Assembly (NCBI GenBank): GCA_027923505.1
Contig: BROI01000021.1
Location: forward strand, 124,001 to 188,000
Length of the DNA: 64,000 bases
Source of the DNA: Mayamaea pseudoterrestris
Lineage: Eukaryota; Bacillariophyta; Bacillariophyceae; Sellaphorales; Sellaphoraceae
Direction of reading: 5' to 3'
Below, piece after piece: positions 20,745 through 33,500 of the stretch; the first letter of the stretch is position 1; each line of letters opens with the position of its first letter. The notes under the pieces were generated by a model. That model did not search any database. It was not told where the DNA came from and saw nothing but the letters and a program-made list of their open reading frames with translations. The position numbers and the translations under genes were made by a program.

Positions 20745-23700
20745 TCACAACAACGAATCAACAAGTGTCTTGCGCCGCCATACTTGATCATCCTCTCCCA
20801 TTTTTAAGAGCAGCAAGTCCTCGCTCACATCGTTGGCGCTTAAAGTCTCCTTGTACTTTTGCAAATCGGTCATACAGCTGCGACAGACAAAGTGTTTGGG
20901 TTCGTCCTCGAGCATTGGCCGAAAGCATTCGGCATGACATATCGTGGGACAAAACTCGCAACAAACCACATCGCCACCATCCTCGCATTCGATGCAATAA
21001 AACGAGTGTTCCGTTTCGGGTCTCCAACCTAAATCCTTGCCGATCGTAACAACTTCGGCAGCCAAGACGGCATACTCCGGCGCAGTCGGAAGAAGTGGTT
21101 TCGTTGGCGCGACAAACGATTGCGTCAACTCCGAATAGTCATACTCGGCCAGCGCTACGTCAAACACTTGAATGTGCAGCAAGAGAGCCGACATGGACCT
21201 TAATTGCATTAAAACGAGTGGTGATGACCATCCACCATTGTCCTTATACCAGCGAGGCATTCGGTCTAACTTGACCGACGACAGCAGAATGACAAAGGCC
21301 TGGCAAAGGGAACCAAGTTCGCGACTTTCAACCACGAAATTCTTCCAATCGTTAAAATTGCGCCACATGCGCTCCCTTAAATTCAGATCGGGAGCGCTAC
21401 TTCCAGTTACAAGGAACTTGCAGCTGGGTGAAGTTCTATCTGCCAAATGCAAAAGCGCCTTCTTCACAATGTGCCCGCTGACGCATGCGTCGTCCAATGA
21501 ATCGTCGCTGTAGTCAAAACATATTTCGGACATGGACATGGCGCAGCCAGTGCCGTAATATTGTCCATTTTCCACATCCAATGCGCCCTCCGCGTCAACC
21601 AACAACACCCGCTCCGTACCGAAGTCGCAACTTCGACAATTGTAACCATCAGAGTGGCGCAAGTTCCGCTTCAAAGGCCCTTCAAAAGGCGGAGAATGCG
21701 TTGCGCCGGTTTCCATTCCGTCATTGGCGTCGGTCGGCGCTCGGTCCAACTCTGGGGGTGATGCATAAATTAATAGAGGAGGAGTGGTTGTGGAAACTGC
21801 TGCTGGTGCCGGCGAGTCGTAACTGTCGCCGCCCCGAAGCTCTGGTATGGATGAAACTTCCGAATCGTGGCTTCCACCACCGCGTATTCGCAAGCACGTC
21901 GTGTATTCGAGATAATATCGGACAGCAGTATGGAGATGAATTGGATTCGTCGCAGAAGCGAAATCGTTCATTTTTTCCCCGAAAAAGTTCTTCCTCGTGA
22001 CGTTGCGCTCATGCAGAAAACTCATAAGGTCTATCGACAAGCTTGGTATGCGGTTTAATCGTTCATCGGGAAGAACCAAGAGATACTGGACATACCTTAG
22101 AATCAAATCCATAGAATGACGAGGTGAAAGCAACTCTGCAGCTTGTGCAATTCTGCCGTCGCGACAAAAATTATAAAGCACTGCTACCTGTTAGTGCAAC
22201 AACAATGTAAGACAGCGACTCACACTCTTTTCTACAAACTATAAGTCAACTTATCTCACCTCAGTCGTTGAAAATGATACATTGCTGTCCCACGGTGCTA
22301 AAGTGAGATCGTCCAGACAGATCGATCGAGCATCTCTAAAAACAACGCGCTTTTGAAGTAATGTAGCTTCTTTTATAAGGTCGTCATGCACATTTTTACA
22401 CCTCGCAACTGCAGTCAAAAAAGGGAAACAGACACCATCCATATTCTTGTGAATATCGTCATCTGCCGTCAAGTCAATGATTCTTCCTGTCGTTTTACTC
22501 GCAGCAGCTGCATCAATTGCATGTGGATTAATGGGTTCGATCCAGGCAATTGGTTTGTGCGCATTAACTGGACCTGGCAGCGGTAAATGCGATGGCTGCC
22601 TCACTTTTAAAATTAGGATAGTCGCAGAAGGATGTGAAACTTCCTTCCGAACAATACTCGACATGACATCCGAGCTTTGCGACCACGAGGCACTGTATGG
22701 TATTCGAAGAACCGCCGCAGCCAGTTCCCCATTGTTTTGAAATTTATCAATTGGCTTACAGTTGACAGCTAAAACGACATCATTTGGCCGTAACCCTGCC
22801 TTAAAAGCATCCGACTCTGTATTAATTCGCCCGATGCGGCATTCTGCGTCCGTATCACTTTCCCACTTTACAATCTCAAGTCCCCAACCATATCCACAAA
22901 GTAGTTGCGAATTCTTAGACTTTTTAATGGTCATGTCACAATCAGGTCCGTAGGTCAATGACTCGGTTCTCGGATCGGAACAATGCATTAGATAGCGATC
23001 ATGGGGCGGATTCAAGTGCTCTCCTTCAGCAATTGACCACAGATCTGTATACAGCCGTTCGAGTTGGCCCGCGTAGATGTTTTTCGGATAGATAATGTTT
23101 ACTTCCAATTCAGGGCTTTGCGAGAAAGGCGCGCTTTGGTCGGTAGCTTGACATAAACTGGCGTGGACTAATCTTTTGTCTGAGTCAGGGCGTGCTAGCG
23201 TTTCATTAATCGTTGCCAGAGTAGCACCTGCTTTCAAACCATTGTCATTTGCGCTTGTCCCTGACAAAGAGCCTTCTATCGGCACAGCAAACTTCTTCGA
23301 CAAAGATGCAGTTATAACGCTGTCTTCTGTCGGTTGCACCGGCTCTTGAATATGCAAAACTATCCGTCGCTCTGACGCGACTGAACCGGTAGACGCTGTA
23401 GCAGCCACACCACGCATAGCGGACGACAATGCATGGGCGTCGCGTACCAACGATTGGATATCCAGCCCATTAATAGCTAGCAGAATCGCATTCGCTGGAA
23501 CTCCTTGTTGATATGCGGGAGACTGCTCCTTTAAACGACCAACTCTCAGGCGATTGGAGTCATTGCGCCATTGTACAATTTCAAATCCCCAAGATGCATT
23601 GCATAAAACAGAATTCAAATGCAACACCACAAACTTCTTTTCGAGTTTTCTGACGCTATCGCAGCGTGGATCCCCAGCATCAACAAGGCTTCCGCTTTCC

Positions 23701-26700
23701 GCCTGGATGTCAGAAAAGAAAATTCGACAGTCACTATGTGGATGTATAGTCGAGCATTGCGTGTTACAGGCGCCGGCGATGCCTTTAACTGGATGCGGTG
23801 TGATATATGGCAATTCTTCGTCCAAATTTGCGATGCCGTCCATATCAATCGGTTCCTCAGTCTTGTGCAAAAGGCGCATCAAGTGTGGGGCTCGAGAGCT
23901 GAACATATCGTCAAGTATATGAAAAGATCCTCGCAATGTCGGCGTGTACCTGGGCACTCCAAAGTCCGCCAAATTGCAGGTGCAGGGAAAATGTGGCCGT
24001 GATCGATCAGACTCATGATCATCGTGTGGCTCTAGGGCGTCTCTGCATGTACAGCTAGCAAGAGTAGCAACTCGAACTGCTACCGCGTCGTGCATGAGCT
24101 CAGTCTGTGCCAACATTTGATGTACGTCTTCAAACGGTAGCTTCATTACCCCTGTAAGATCCAGAAGTTCGTCCTTTGTCCAAGACTTTAAAGTCTGCGC
24201 ATCGAGCGTCCCAGCAAAAATCTGACGAGGCTTGCAGAGCGGACCTAGAAGCTTGAGCTGCTCATAGCTAACGATTGGTAGAAGAAAGAAAGTGCCTGAC
24301 GGTGCATCCCTGTCATGTGCCTCCACGTCAATGCTCGACGGAACAAACGCGAGTATAAGCAGTTCTACTGGTCGATTCAAATGGTCAAATGAGATGTTTA
24401 CCTTCCGTAGCTCCCTTTGAATCGCGTCAAAAAATGGATCGTCCGGCAGTATAAAGACCGACGAGCCCACCAACGACGCACAATTATCGTAGGATCGCAT
24501 CGCACGGGCAATACGAAACACTCGTTCTGGTAGTGCAACGTCTGCTTCTGGTTCCTCAACCTTATCTTTGCAAATTTGACAGTAATATGATTGTTCAATC
24601 AGACGCCATTCGCTTAAAGAATATCTGTTTGCTTCTTCTAAACCCATCCTCCATTTTTGTAGTCCTTCAAGAACTGCTGCATCAGGCCGTCGTATAATAA
24701 TCTCCAAATCAGTAGCATCGACGAGAACACTCTCCTGTCGTTCAAGCAGACTCATATGCTCCATATTCGTCTTCGTAACGCTGTTCGTGCTGTCGTCTTC
24801 GTCGACGACCTTTACGGAAACAATTACGTCGCCGAGACGTACACCATGCCTCTCAGACACGCCTCCCCCAACAACTTCAGTGACAAGCAAGCCTTTCATG
24901 TCGGCAGCATATGTCACTGCTACCCTTGCAAGATCCGTAACTAGGCAATTGCCCAACGAAGCGTCCTGAAGAAGCTGTGAGCATACTTCGAGATCCTGAA
25001 ATGTTATGCCCAAGGGCTCAAGCTCGAGTGAATCATCTATTACGCTTCTCTTAAGTTTTATAGGTTTCATTGACCAGCGAAGTACTTGAGCTCTTTCTTC
25101 TCGGAAGTCGGGCATGGCTGCATCCGTAGGCAGGATAAGCTTCCATTCAGGCAAGCTCTGGCGCCTGACTCGACTCTCGGCACTGCACCACTCTTCTTTG
25201 TCACCGCACTTCTTGTGTACAGCCTTGTTGCAATTGGCGCATATCAGAAATTCTGAATCATGCAGCTCGGGTGAAATTGGGGACGAACAAGAGACTGCCA
25301 CGCACTTGTCAAACCAAGGAGAAGGTCGCGCTCGCAAACACATGGCAATCGATGCTGGTTCTGGAGCGTTTTCATCATTCTCGCTTAAGAGTTGTCGAGC
25401 TGCCGCGACCAGTCCGTATCGATCCCTTTTCTTTGTAAAAGTTTTGTAGCCGGCTTTCCAATGATCAATTGCTTGCTGGTAGATATTATCTTTCCGTTCG
25501 ATACCACTGTCTCTGGCTTCACCATGCATGGCGCATTTTAAAATCATGTCTAGTAGCTGGCGCACCGCCGCATCAATTGAGTCGCTCACTTGCTCGCCAT
25601 CTGCAGTCTTGCGCAAACGATCACACACTTCTTCTTTACAAACACCCCGTTCGAGCCGTCGCGCAATGTGCATTAAGGTAGGATTCGACCATAGCTCACC
25701 CCGTCGACGACGAAGTCTCATCATGAGCCCTTCCGCTTCAGTAACTTCAGCCTTGTCGCGTCGAGTGCATTTCAAAACGTTAATCAGCTGCGACCTTTTG
25801 GCATAAATGGCTGATTGTACAGCTCGTCTATGACTGTCCACCAGTCCGTAGAGCAAGTGCAGCTGACAAGCTCGCAGTAACTCGACTCGATCGTCGCCAC
25901 ATAAAGAAGCCTCATTGGCATTGAGCGGATATCGCATTCGCTTGGCAGGGCGATGCAGGGATGTTCTCCAGATGTCAGGTTGAGTTTGATGCTGCATCTG
26001 GTACTGGTAGGCTTCCATTATTTTGGGTCGGGTCATTGATGCTTGATTTAAGACGGCATAAGCTGCTATACGATCAATCAAGTGGCTTTCCTGAACGGCT
26101 TTGCGGTGCGAGAGTCGGTGGTTTCCAGCAAAGGTTGCTCGAAATGTGGTCATGTTACGGTGTTTGTCATTATAATTCACATGTTCATCAGAGTCGTTTC
26201 GCTCCAAGACAAACATTTGCATCAATTGCCGCAAGGCACCACCATTGCGCTGCGCGTGCGTCCACAATGCAACCAAATCATATGGTCGCAAGAAAAATTT
26301 GGGCGCACAGGTGGATCGCGTGGGTTTACGACAAAAGGGCGACCGCCGACATGCGCGCGCAGCGGCAGGAGTTGGTAACTGTGCAATCATATGCGTAAGT
26401 CTAGCATACTCTTTGAAATTGTAAACATTTGGAGGTAGAATCAGACTGCATTGATGGTTTTGCGAATTGTAAATGTCGTTCCAGATATTAGCAAAGGGCG
26501 TCATTGGCTTGTTTTCTTTCACATTCTGCAGCTTGGCATCCGTCTTGGCCGTGGACGGAATCAATCTTCCTGACATGTATGATGCCGACGGCAAGTTAAG
26601 CAGCATGGACCAGCATTCCGCATCCGAGTCCAGATTCCTTTCATGGTCATGACCGAGCAGTAAATGCTGCACCAACGCTTTGGTGGACCAAACTTGAAAG

Positions 26701-27101
26701 CGTTCCACGAGCATGTCCAAATGGAGTAGTCGGTCGTTCGATTCCAATCGATTAATCTCATTCTGACATGAGACAATGTCAGTCTCATATGGATTATTCA
26801 TCGTCTTGCTGCTGCTGCATTCATTGTTCAGTCTGCGGAACAGCAAGGCTTCGTCTTCCTTCAATTCATCCAGCTTGTCACAAAGTGATCGATACTCGAA
26901 GACTTGCGCTATTTCTTCAGTATGAATTTTACCAAATTTATAAAAGGAATAGTGGCTTTGAAATTCTGAGAGAAAGACAGCGTGCTCCTCGAGCGGATCA
27001 ATTCGTCCGGCAGTCGTCGATTCGTCGTTCGCACGGAGCTGCTGCTCCTGCTTCTCCTGTTCCTGCAGATTATTTACAGCGGCAGCCACTGAAAGACTCA
27101 T
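20745..27101 (-). CDS. 2,094-aa multi-PDZ, PHD-finger protein (chromatin-associated candidate)
   Basis: Two exons (27101-22260 and 22187-20745) are joined by a 72-bp phase 0 intron (GTGAGA donor, CTAACAG acceptor); neither half alone is a complete gene. The N-terminal 600 residues are helical and not recognised. A Cys/His cluster (CxxCNKAVHKKCG) lies near residue 620, and a PDZ-like domain at about 700-800 (GLLVTEVVGGGVSERHGVRL, GDVIVSV). A CQICKD zinc pair lies near 840. A second PDZ-like domain is at about 1155-1255 (LRVGRLKEQSPAYQQGVPAN, AILLAINGLDI) and a third at about 1400-1500 (CRIGRINTESDAFKAGLRPN, DVVLAVN). A canonical PHD finger sits at the C-terminus, about 2010-2055 (CIECEDGGDVVCCEFCPTIC, HAECF, FVCRSC). 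PHD fingers read histone tails, so a nuclear role is likely. No methyltransferase or other catalytic domain was seen. Confidence 0.75.
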
Positions 27102-27509
27102 GGCGCTACTGAGCCTTGCTTGCTAGAATACTCGTAGGAGTGAGCGGTACATGAAAAAATGTCAAGTTTCATCGCTCCACTTCCTGTTTCTCGTCATGAT
27201 GGTTTCGATGCACATGAGAATGTCACAGCCATGTCGCACTGATACAAAGAGACATAGATGGACGAACAATGTCTGGTTTTGCAAAAGTGACTCAAGAAAG
27301 TAATGACTCGATGGCATAACCGGTGCGAATCGCTGTCGCCTTCATCATCGATCGACCAACATTTTTTTGCATCGTCTCATCTATCCATCTATCGTCTGCC
27401 ATATATTTAAAATTTGCTCACAGTTGGCTGCAGCAGAGAGAACAAGGGAGGAGATTTTTGTACTGTATTGTGATGTACTACTGATACTATACCTGTACTC
27501 CAGAGACAC
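27102..27509. promoter_or_regulatory. Divergent promoter of the PDZ/PHD and M23 genes
   Basis: About 400 bp between two start codons. It contains ATATATTTAAAATTT-type AT-rich sequence at about 27401-27415, about 100 bp before the M23 start. No repeats or clear factor sites. Confidence 0.35.
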
Positions 27510-28766
27510 ATGCCGACAAAAAGGGCGAAATTTTTACTCCTTCTCCTACCCGCCTTTTCTTCAATTGCTGCTCCATTTTCGACACGCAGCAGCAGCATGG
27601 GACGTGCCAAGGGTAATCATCGCAAGCAGGAGAACATACGCAAACACATGGCTGCTCTTGCGTCTGCAAGACTTATTAGCCATATGAGTTTGCATCCAGA
27701 GCCAGAGGAGCCAAATTTCGTATCGGATGCTGGACCAGGCTGTCACATTGCTCGTCCTCGTTCTGCACACTCAATGCAAGATCAAGACGAATGGATTCTT
27801 GGATGGGAGGCTATTGATCCTCAAGAGTATGGTGATGATGAAAATGACGTGCCAGACGTTGCCATTGATCCAGACAGTCAATACACTCTCACATTATGCA
27901 ACGTTAGAGACAAGTATGTTGTCGCCTACATTACACTCTACGATCATCTACAGCTTTGCGACAAGCACAACAAACTATTGGCAGCTGGAACGTCCTCCGA
28001 TAAGAACGGCGTCACACGTTCCTGCACCACGCTTATTATCCTTTGTCCACCAAGAACATTTGCGCACTTGGGACGACTCGTCATGGAAGACAATCATGAA
28101 AACATCAGCCTGGAAAATTTGCCTCTTGAGAGTGACGTTTCCATACACCTTCCCCACCCACATCCAAACGATACGCATTCACAATCCATTGCCTTCCCAC
28201 TTGGAAACTGCCAGTACTTGTGCACACAAGGCGAGGACGGAATATTGACACACTTTTTGGCCGGCAACCATCATGCAATTGACTTGGAATGTCGAGTGGG
28301 AACGCCATTGCTAGCCGTCGGAAGCGGCATTGTCATTGACCTTTGCGAGGACAATACATTGGTCAGTGGAATTGCCGTTTCGAACTTGTATAACTGGAAC
28401 TCTATCATGCTAAAGCTTGATACTGACGACGTTGACGACCCACTCTTTGTCGAGTACGTTCACGCGCAATCATTTTGCGTCAGCAAGGGCGATCGAGTAG
28501 AGTGTGGACAAGTGATTGGGGCGAGCGGCAGCGTGGGATTTTCGCCTAGGCCACACTTGCATTTGGCTGCTTACAGGAGCGCCAAGCCGACGGCGCCGAC
28601 GGTTCGGGTGTTCTTTCGAGCAGCGAGTGATAAAAGCTTGTTCTTGCCACGAGCAGGTCTGTATTACAATGCGGATGGACCAGTACATCAAGAAGATTGT
28701 TGCGGCGATGGTAGAGTGGAGGAAGGCGACGTCAAGAATAATGCTGCTAACATGCCACAGTCATAG
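27510..28766 (+). CDS. M23 family (LytM/lysostaphin-type) zinc metallopeptidase
   Basis: Single exon, 418 aa. The C-terminal half is a LytM-like fold with all expected metal and catalytic positions: H254-xxx-D258 (NHHAIDLE, followed by GTPLLAVGSGIV), H318 in EYVHAQ, and the H349-x-H351 motif in PRPHLHLAAY. These are preceded by the conserved VSKGDRVECGQVIGASGSVG strand. In bacteria such enzymes cut peptidoglycan cross-bridges. The N-terminus MPTKRAKFLLLLLPAFSSIA resembles a signal peptide, suggesting secretion or organelle import. An alternative ATG (MGRAKGNHRKQ) 87 bp further in would remove it. The N-terminal half (residues 70-230) is not recognised. The function in a eukaryote is unknown; bacterial origin is plausible, but codon use does not look different from its neighbours. 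Confidence 0.85.
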   Translation: MPTKRAKFLLLLLPAFSSIAAPFSTRSSSMGRAKGNHRKQENIRKHMAALASARLISHMSLHPEPEEPNFVSDAGPGCHIARPRSAHSMQDQDEWILGWEAIDPQEYGDDENDVPDVAIDPDSQYTLTLCNVRDKYVVAYITLYDHLQLCDKHNKLLAAGTSSDKNGVTRSCTTLIILCPPRTFAHLGRLVMEDNHENISLENLPLESDVSIHLPHPHPNDTHSQSIAFPLGNCQYLCTQGEDGILTHFLAGNHHAIDLECRVGTPLLAVGSGIVIDLCEDNTLVSGIAVSNLYNWNSIMLKLDTDDVDDPLFVEYVHAQSFCVSKGDRVECGQVIGASGSVGFSPRPHLHLAAYRSAKPTAPTVRVFFRAASDKSLFLPRAGLYYNADGPVHQEDCCGDGRVEEGDVKNNAANMPQS

Positions 28767-28848
28767 TGCTTTCGCGCTCGCTGGATACCTACGTTCAATT
28801 ATTAACGCTGCAGGCATATCGTAAATTTTCGCAATTAAATCTATATTA

Positions 28849-30118
28849 CTAGTGTCCTCCCACATCAATCGTCTTGGGTGCAGCGCCAGTTGCATGATCC
28901 GCCGCCTTAATCGCCGTTACAGCCTGCGCCAGCAAAGCTGAGACGTCCGCTGGTCGATCGTTGAACAAAATGGTATTACTCTTGCTTCCCATTTCGCCAT
29001 ACATGGTGACATATTCTCGCGCCAATGCCAAGCGAGCAGCCTCTGTTCCACCAGGCTGCTCCAGTTCTGCGGCAATCGTTCGAAGTGCTTCAGCTTGCGC
29101 TAAGGCCGTCATGCGAATTGCTGACGCTTGACCTTCCGCTTCCAGCAAAATTTTGGTCTTTTCGGCCTCCGCCTCATTCTTTACCTTGATCAAGTTACCT
29201 TCCGACTCGTTGGTGAGCTGTATCTTGACACCCTCTGACTCCAACTCGGCTTTTCGCTTAGACCCTTCCGCCCGCAAGACTTGTTCACGTCGATCACGCT
29301 CCGCAGCTGCTTGCTTGTCCATGGCAATACGAATCTGTTGATCGGGTGTAATTTCAGTAATCTCGTATCGCCGAATCTGTAATCCCCATGGATCACTCGC
29401 TTCCTGAAGGCTCTCCCGAATGAGGCCATTCAATCGAGCCCGCCCGTGCAAAATTTCATCCAATTCCATTTCTCCAATGGCCGATCGCATGGCCGACTGC
29501 GCATGCTGCGTCACCGAGTAGAGAGGATTGAATGCTCCGTAGGCAGCCTTTTCTGCATCAACAAATCGAACAAACAAGTTACCGGAGACTTCAACACTAA
29601 CATTGTCTCGAGTTATAGCTGATTGTGGTTGTATATCCAAGGCGCGCTCTCGGACGTCAATCACGTAGGCAATTTGATCAACAATAGGAACGGCAAGAAA
29701 CCAACCAGACTCCTGAATGGCGTGAAGCTTTCCGAATCGTTCCACGACGAACATGAATCCTTGGGGAACAATGTTAAAGACTGCGTGTTCGGTGATGGAT
29801 GAGTGAGTGAGTGAGTGCATGAGTTCAGCTCGCTTTCTCGTCAATGGAAATCTACGTGTCTTCGAGTACGGTAGCAGCAGCAGTCACCCCCAGTGAACTC
29901 GACTCGATGTGTATCCTAATCCAAGCAAGCTACGTACTCGTGTTCGGTCTGGAAATGGGCCAGTTCCAAGCAGCTCCTCCTCCCGCGCTGGGAAAGTTGT
30001 CAAACGAGTAGGAACTCAAAAGGCGCGTCGTGGAAGAGCGTGACAGCGACGACGACGCATTGCCGGCCGCAGATCGCAACGTCAAAGACTGAATATTCTT
30101 GACAACTGAACCTAGCAT
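28849..30118 (-). CDS. STOML2: Mitochondrial stomatin-like protein 2 (SPFH/band 7)
   Basis: This inner-membrane scaffold organises cardiolipin-rich domains and respiratory complexes. Two exons (30118-29938, 29780-28849) flank a 157-bp intron (GTACGT donor, CGCAG acceptor, phase 1), giving 370 aa. Exon 1 encodes a Ser/Arg-rich mitochondrial-type presequence (SLTLRSAAGNASSSLSRSST). Exon 2 opens with FNIVPQGFMFVVERFGKL, the SLP2 signature. It continues through the band 7 domain (ITRDNVSVEVSGNLFVRFVD, RSAIGEMELDEIL) and the EAEAEKTKILLEAEGQASAI coiled coil. The splice restores the T-I-F-N-I-V junction expected from homologues. The identification is firm. Confidence 0.92.
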
Positions 30119-30516
30119 CTTTCTCCTTGGTAATTAATAGGTAGTAAAACTGTAGACGCGCAGTCAGTCTACCAATAGCAGTAGTAATCTGTCGAGTAGA
30201 ATCACGACGGCGATGATGAAGATCAAGAAGATGCGGTTCGAACGAAGCGGCGTGGCCTGGCCCCTAGTTCAGTAACGCTACGACTATAGAAATGTCGCAA
30301 CGGGCTCTCTTGCAAGCCAGCCGAGCCGCCTCGACACACTTTTTCGCGGCGAAACGGACCGTTATCGGCACCAAGTCATCCATCCGTTGACTCTTCGCCG
30401 CTCACTAGTGGTCCATTAAGGTACTTCAGCCACTTTCTGGTCCCGAAGAACGTCAAGTACTAAATGACGATAATTTGTGAAAGCTATACGAGTAGTAGTT
30501 GGCTGACCGAGTCATC
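30119..30516. promoter_or_regulatory. Divergent promoter of SLP2 and the C2-domain gene
   Basis: About 400 bp between start codons. No gene, repeat or strong consensus site was recognised. Confidence 0.3.
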
Positions 30517-33500
30517 ATGACGGATGGAGGAAGGAGTGACGAGGCAATCAACAAACAATCGAATGATATCCATTTCGACGAAGATGTTTCATTGTCAACG
30601 ACAGAAAATGATTCTCTGTCCTCTCGTGATCTACATCTGCATAAATCTCAATCTTCCATACATGATACTGATGCAGTGCTTCTGACAGTAGATGATCCAA
30701 TTTGCCTCGTCGGAGAAGTCGTAGGAGGATATCGATTGCCAATTCACGATCCACACAATGAGTATTACGCTTACATTTTGATACGATACGACGATGACTT
30801 TTTGCACGTTACCAAAGCGGCGCTGGAACCGGGCCAGAATCCAATATGGACGTTGAGTAGTGGATCACTCTTTTTCCTTGAAACGTCTGCAAGAGAATTG
30901 GCGACGAAGCAACTGCAATTGAGTGTCTGGTTCAAACGAAAAGACCCATTGAGATTGACAACGTTGGAACGACTGCTGGTTGGACAAGCTACTGTAGATT
31001 GCATAACGTTAATCATGGATAATTTGAATGAACAACCCATCGAAGTTGACGTCATGCCGGATGACCAAGGAGTGACAACAACTGCAAGTGGAACATTGAC
31101 TCTCAGGTTCAGACTAGCGACCATCAGCGACCAAGACTTTGTTGAAGCATTTACCAAGGAAAGCAAACGCCGAGCGAAGTCGTCACCATCTGATTTGACG
31201 CGACTGCTGCTGCTCCAGGATCACCGACCGCTTGCTACACTTGTTACCGAGACTGATGAAACTAATGTCGCAAGGACCAGCTTTGTTAATGCTCTGTCAA
31301 ATGCATTCAGCGCCCGCAATATATTTCACCACGGCGAGCAAAAAGTTCGCGTCAAGCCTTTTCCGGACAAGGATGATGCCGACAAAACAATGTACTTGTC
31401 GCCCAAGCAAATAAAGGAGGAAACGCTCAAGCCGTCCAAGGAGTGGATTGAAGCAGGGTGTTCTGGTTCTGTCGCCAAACTTTACTTGGAAATCTTGTCA
31501 TGTCATGACCTCCCAAATGCCGATGTTGGAGAAGCAATGGGCAACTTGACTGATTGCTTTATATGCGCCGTTTTCGAGGATGCAATGGTACAAACGCCCG
31601 TCATTGACGATGAACTCAATCCACACTGGCTTCCTTGGACGCAACGGGCCTTTGTTTTTGGATGCATGCATCCAGCAAGCATATTGTACTTGGGAGCATT
31701 TGATTTTGAGCTGGGTTTGAGCAAGCATGAACCGCTCGGGCGCGTGAGTGTCAACATTAGCAATCTGCAGCGCGATACTGACTATGTCTTGACGTACCCC
31801 ATGTACAAGAGCTCGCACGTGACGGAAAGAAAGGCTGCCGGCTTCATTCGGATACGTTTGCGCATTGAGTATATCGACGAGCGAAAGGTTTTGCTAGCGG
31901 CGCTTTGCCCGCGACCGAAATTTCACGTCAACGTTTATAAGGAGAAGAGTTTGAAAGTTGTACGATACACATGCTTTGGCGAATATGGCGACGACAATAA
32001 TGGAGAGAAATTTGATTTGATTGTCATGCGCTCGTACGCCAATGAGCTGCTTGAACACAAAGATACGCTGCTCTACTGCATTGGTGACGCGATGCTTTCA
32101 GTCATCTTTTGGCGCGGCCAAGTGAAAGTATGGGACAACGTATATATTCCGCTCCATTCATTTGTTATCTTTTGCTCGACAGCATATCTGGTGGAACACC
32201 CATACATGGCGCCGTCGTTTTTTCTTCTGTCGATTGCCTGGATCATGCTCGCAACAAATACTGTCCGTCGGCAGCACCCATCGCCATGGCATCGCTGCCC
32301 ATCGTTTTGGCAATATGCCAAGGCACTGCATCATGGCCGGTCGTCACTGTTAGTGCAATCAATCCAGCCCGATGAAGGCCGAGCAGTGGCTGCCTCGTAT
32401 GAAGCGGCATGGTCACAGCGGATGGAAGTCGACCGAAAATTTGCCGCGACGAGGGCACAGTTGATCCAGGAAGTAAGCGATTTTGGCAACGATATCATAC
32501 ATACCAAACAAAGTGACTTGATTCCGTTGGATTTGCTTGAAAAGCTATCTTACTACCAAGCATTGCTTGGCCAGTATTGCAAGTACTTCCGTTTTGTCAA
32601 GATAATTGCGACATGGGAAGAGAGTATCATTTCCTTTTGGATCACGGCTATATTCCTGGTGGCAGGCATTGTCTCGCTCGTCGTTCCATGGGCGTTTATT
32701 CTCCGCTGGATCGGACGCACCTGTGTCTGGTGCTTTTTGGGCCCGCACATGGTTATTGTTGATGCGCTACTTCATTCAGGAAACAATGATGACGATGAAG
32801 TGCTGGCCAAATTGATCGATAGCTACAGAAAAGAAAGTCGGTTGGTCCGGCAGCGACGTCAAGTTGCCGTAAAACTGAAAGATATCAAACAAACTTTGTT
32901 CGGCAACTACAGCACTCTGATCCCGTCGTACAATCTGAGTCGTCACTATGATCGGCCTCTCTCGAAATCTTATGCAAAGCTTTCCAGGGGCGGACAAACG
33001 CCAATAAAGCTGGCAGACATGTACATACCTGGCCAACAATGTTTCGGAGTGATGATTCCTCGTCCGCATATGGCAGCCGCACAGCACGAAAATGAGAAAC
33101 TAGCACTTCTGAAAACGCTTGATATCATACAGCGCCATGTCAAAGCAATTACATCCGAAGAGGACCAGCAGTTTTTAAGGCAAGTTCACCACGTGATTGA
33201 AGACGAAGGCCGTGGCGAGAAATCAACATCTTTTAGTCTTGAATTAATTTTGACACCGACTTTAGGTTTGAAGGAATCTGAACACGGCAAAAAAGTAATA
33301 ACGAAATCTGAGCGAGTAATGGTCGTCTCGGAGGGCATGCGGATGAATCGTCGGTCAACACTGAATCATGGCGCACACCGAGAGTTGATGGCGACTGCTT
33401 GTGAAGAGAAATTGGACGGTCCGCTGGAGCTTCTGAGCGACGATGACCCACCTCGCTTCCTTGACGCATTTAATTCAGCATATGACATTGATGAATGTCA

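Noticed and set aside
21770-21880. LRIRGGG string in the PDZ/PHD protein, resembling the ubiquitin C-terminus
   Set aside because: The residues before it do not form a ubiquitin-like fold, and the motif lies inside a low-complexity linker; a short chance match.
27510-27600. Contaminating bacterial DNA at the M23 gene
   Set aside because: The gene sits between spliced nuclear genes in a continuous sequence with similar base composition, so integration in the host genome is more likely than contamination.
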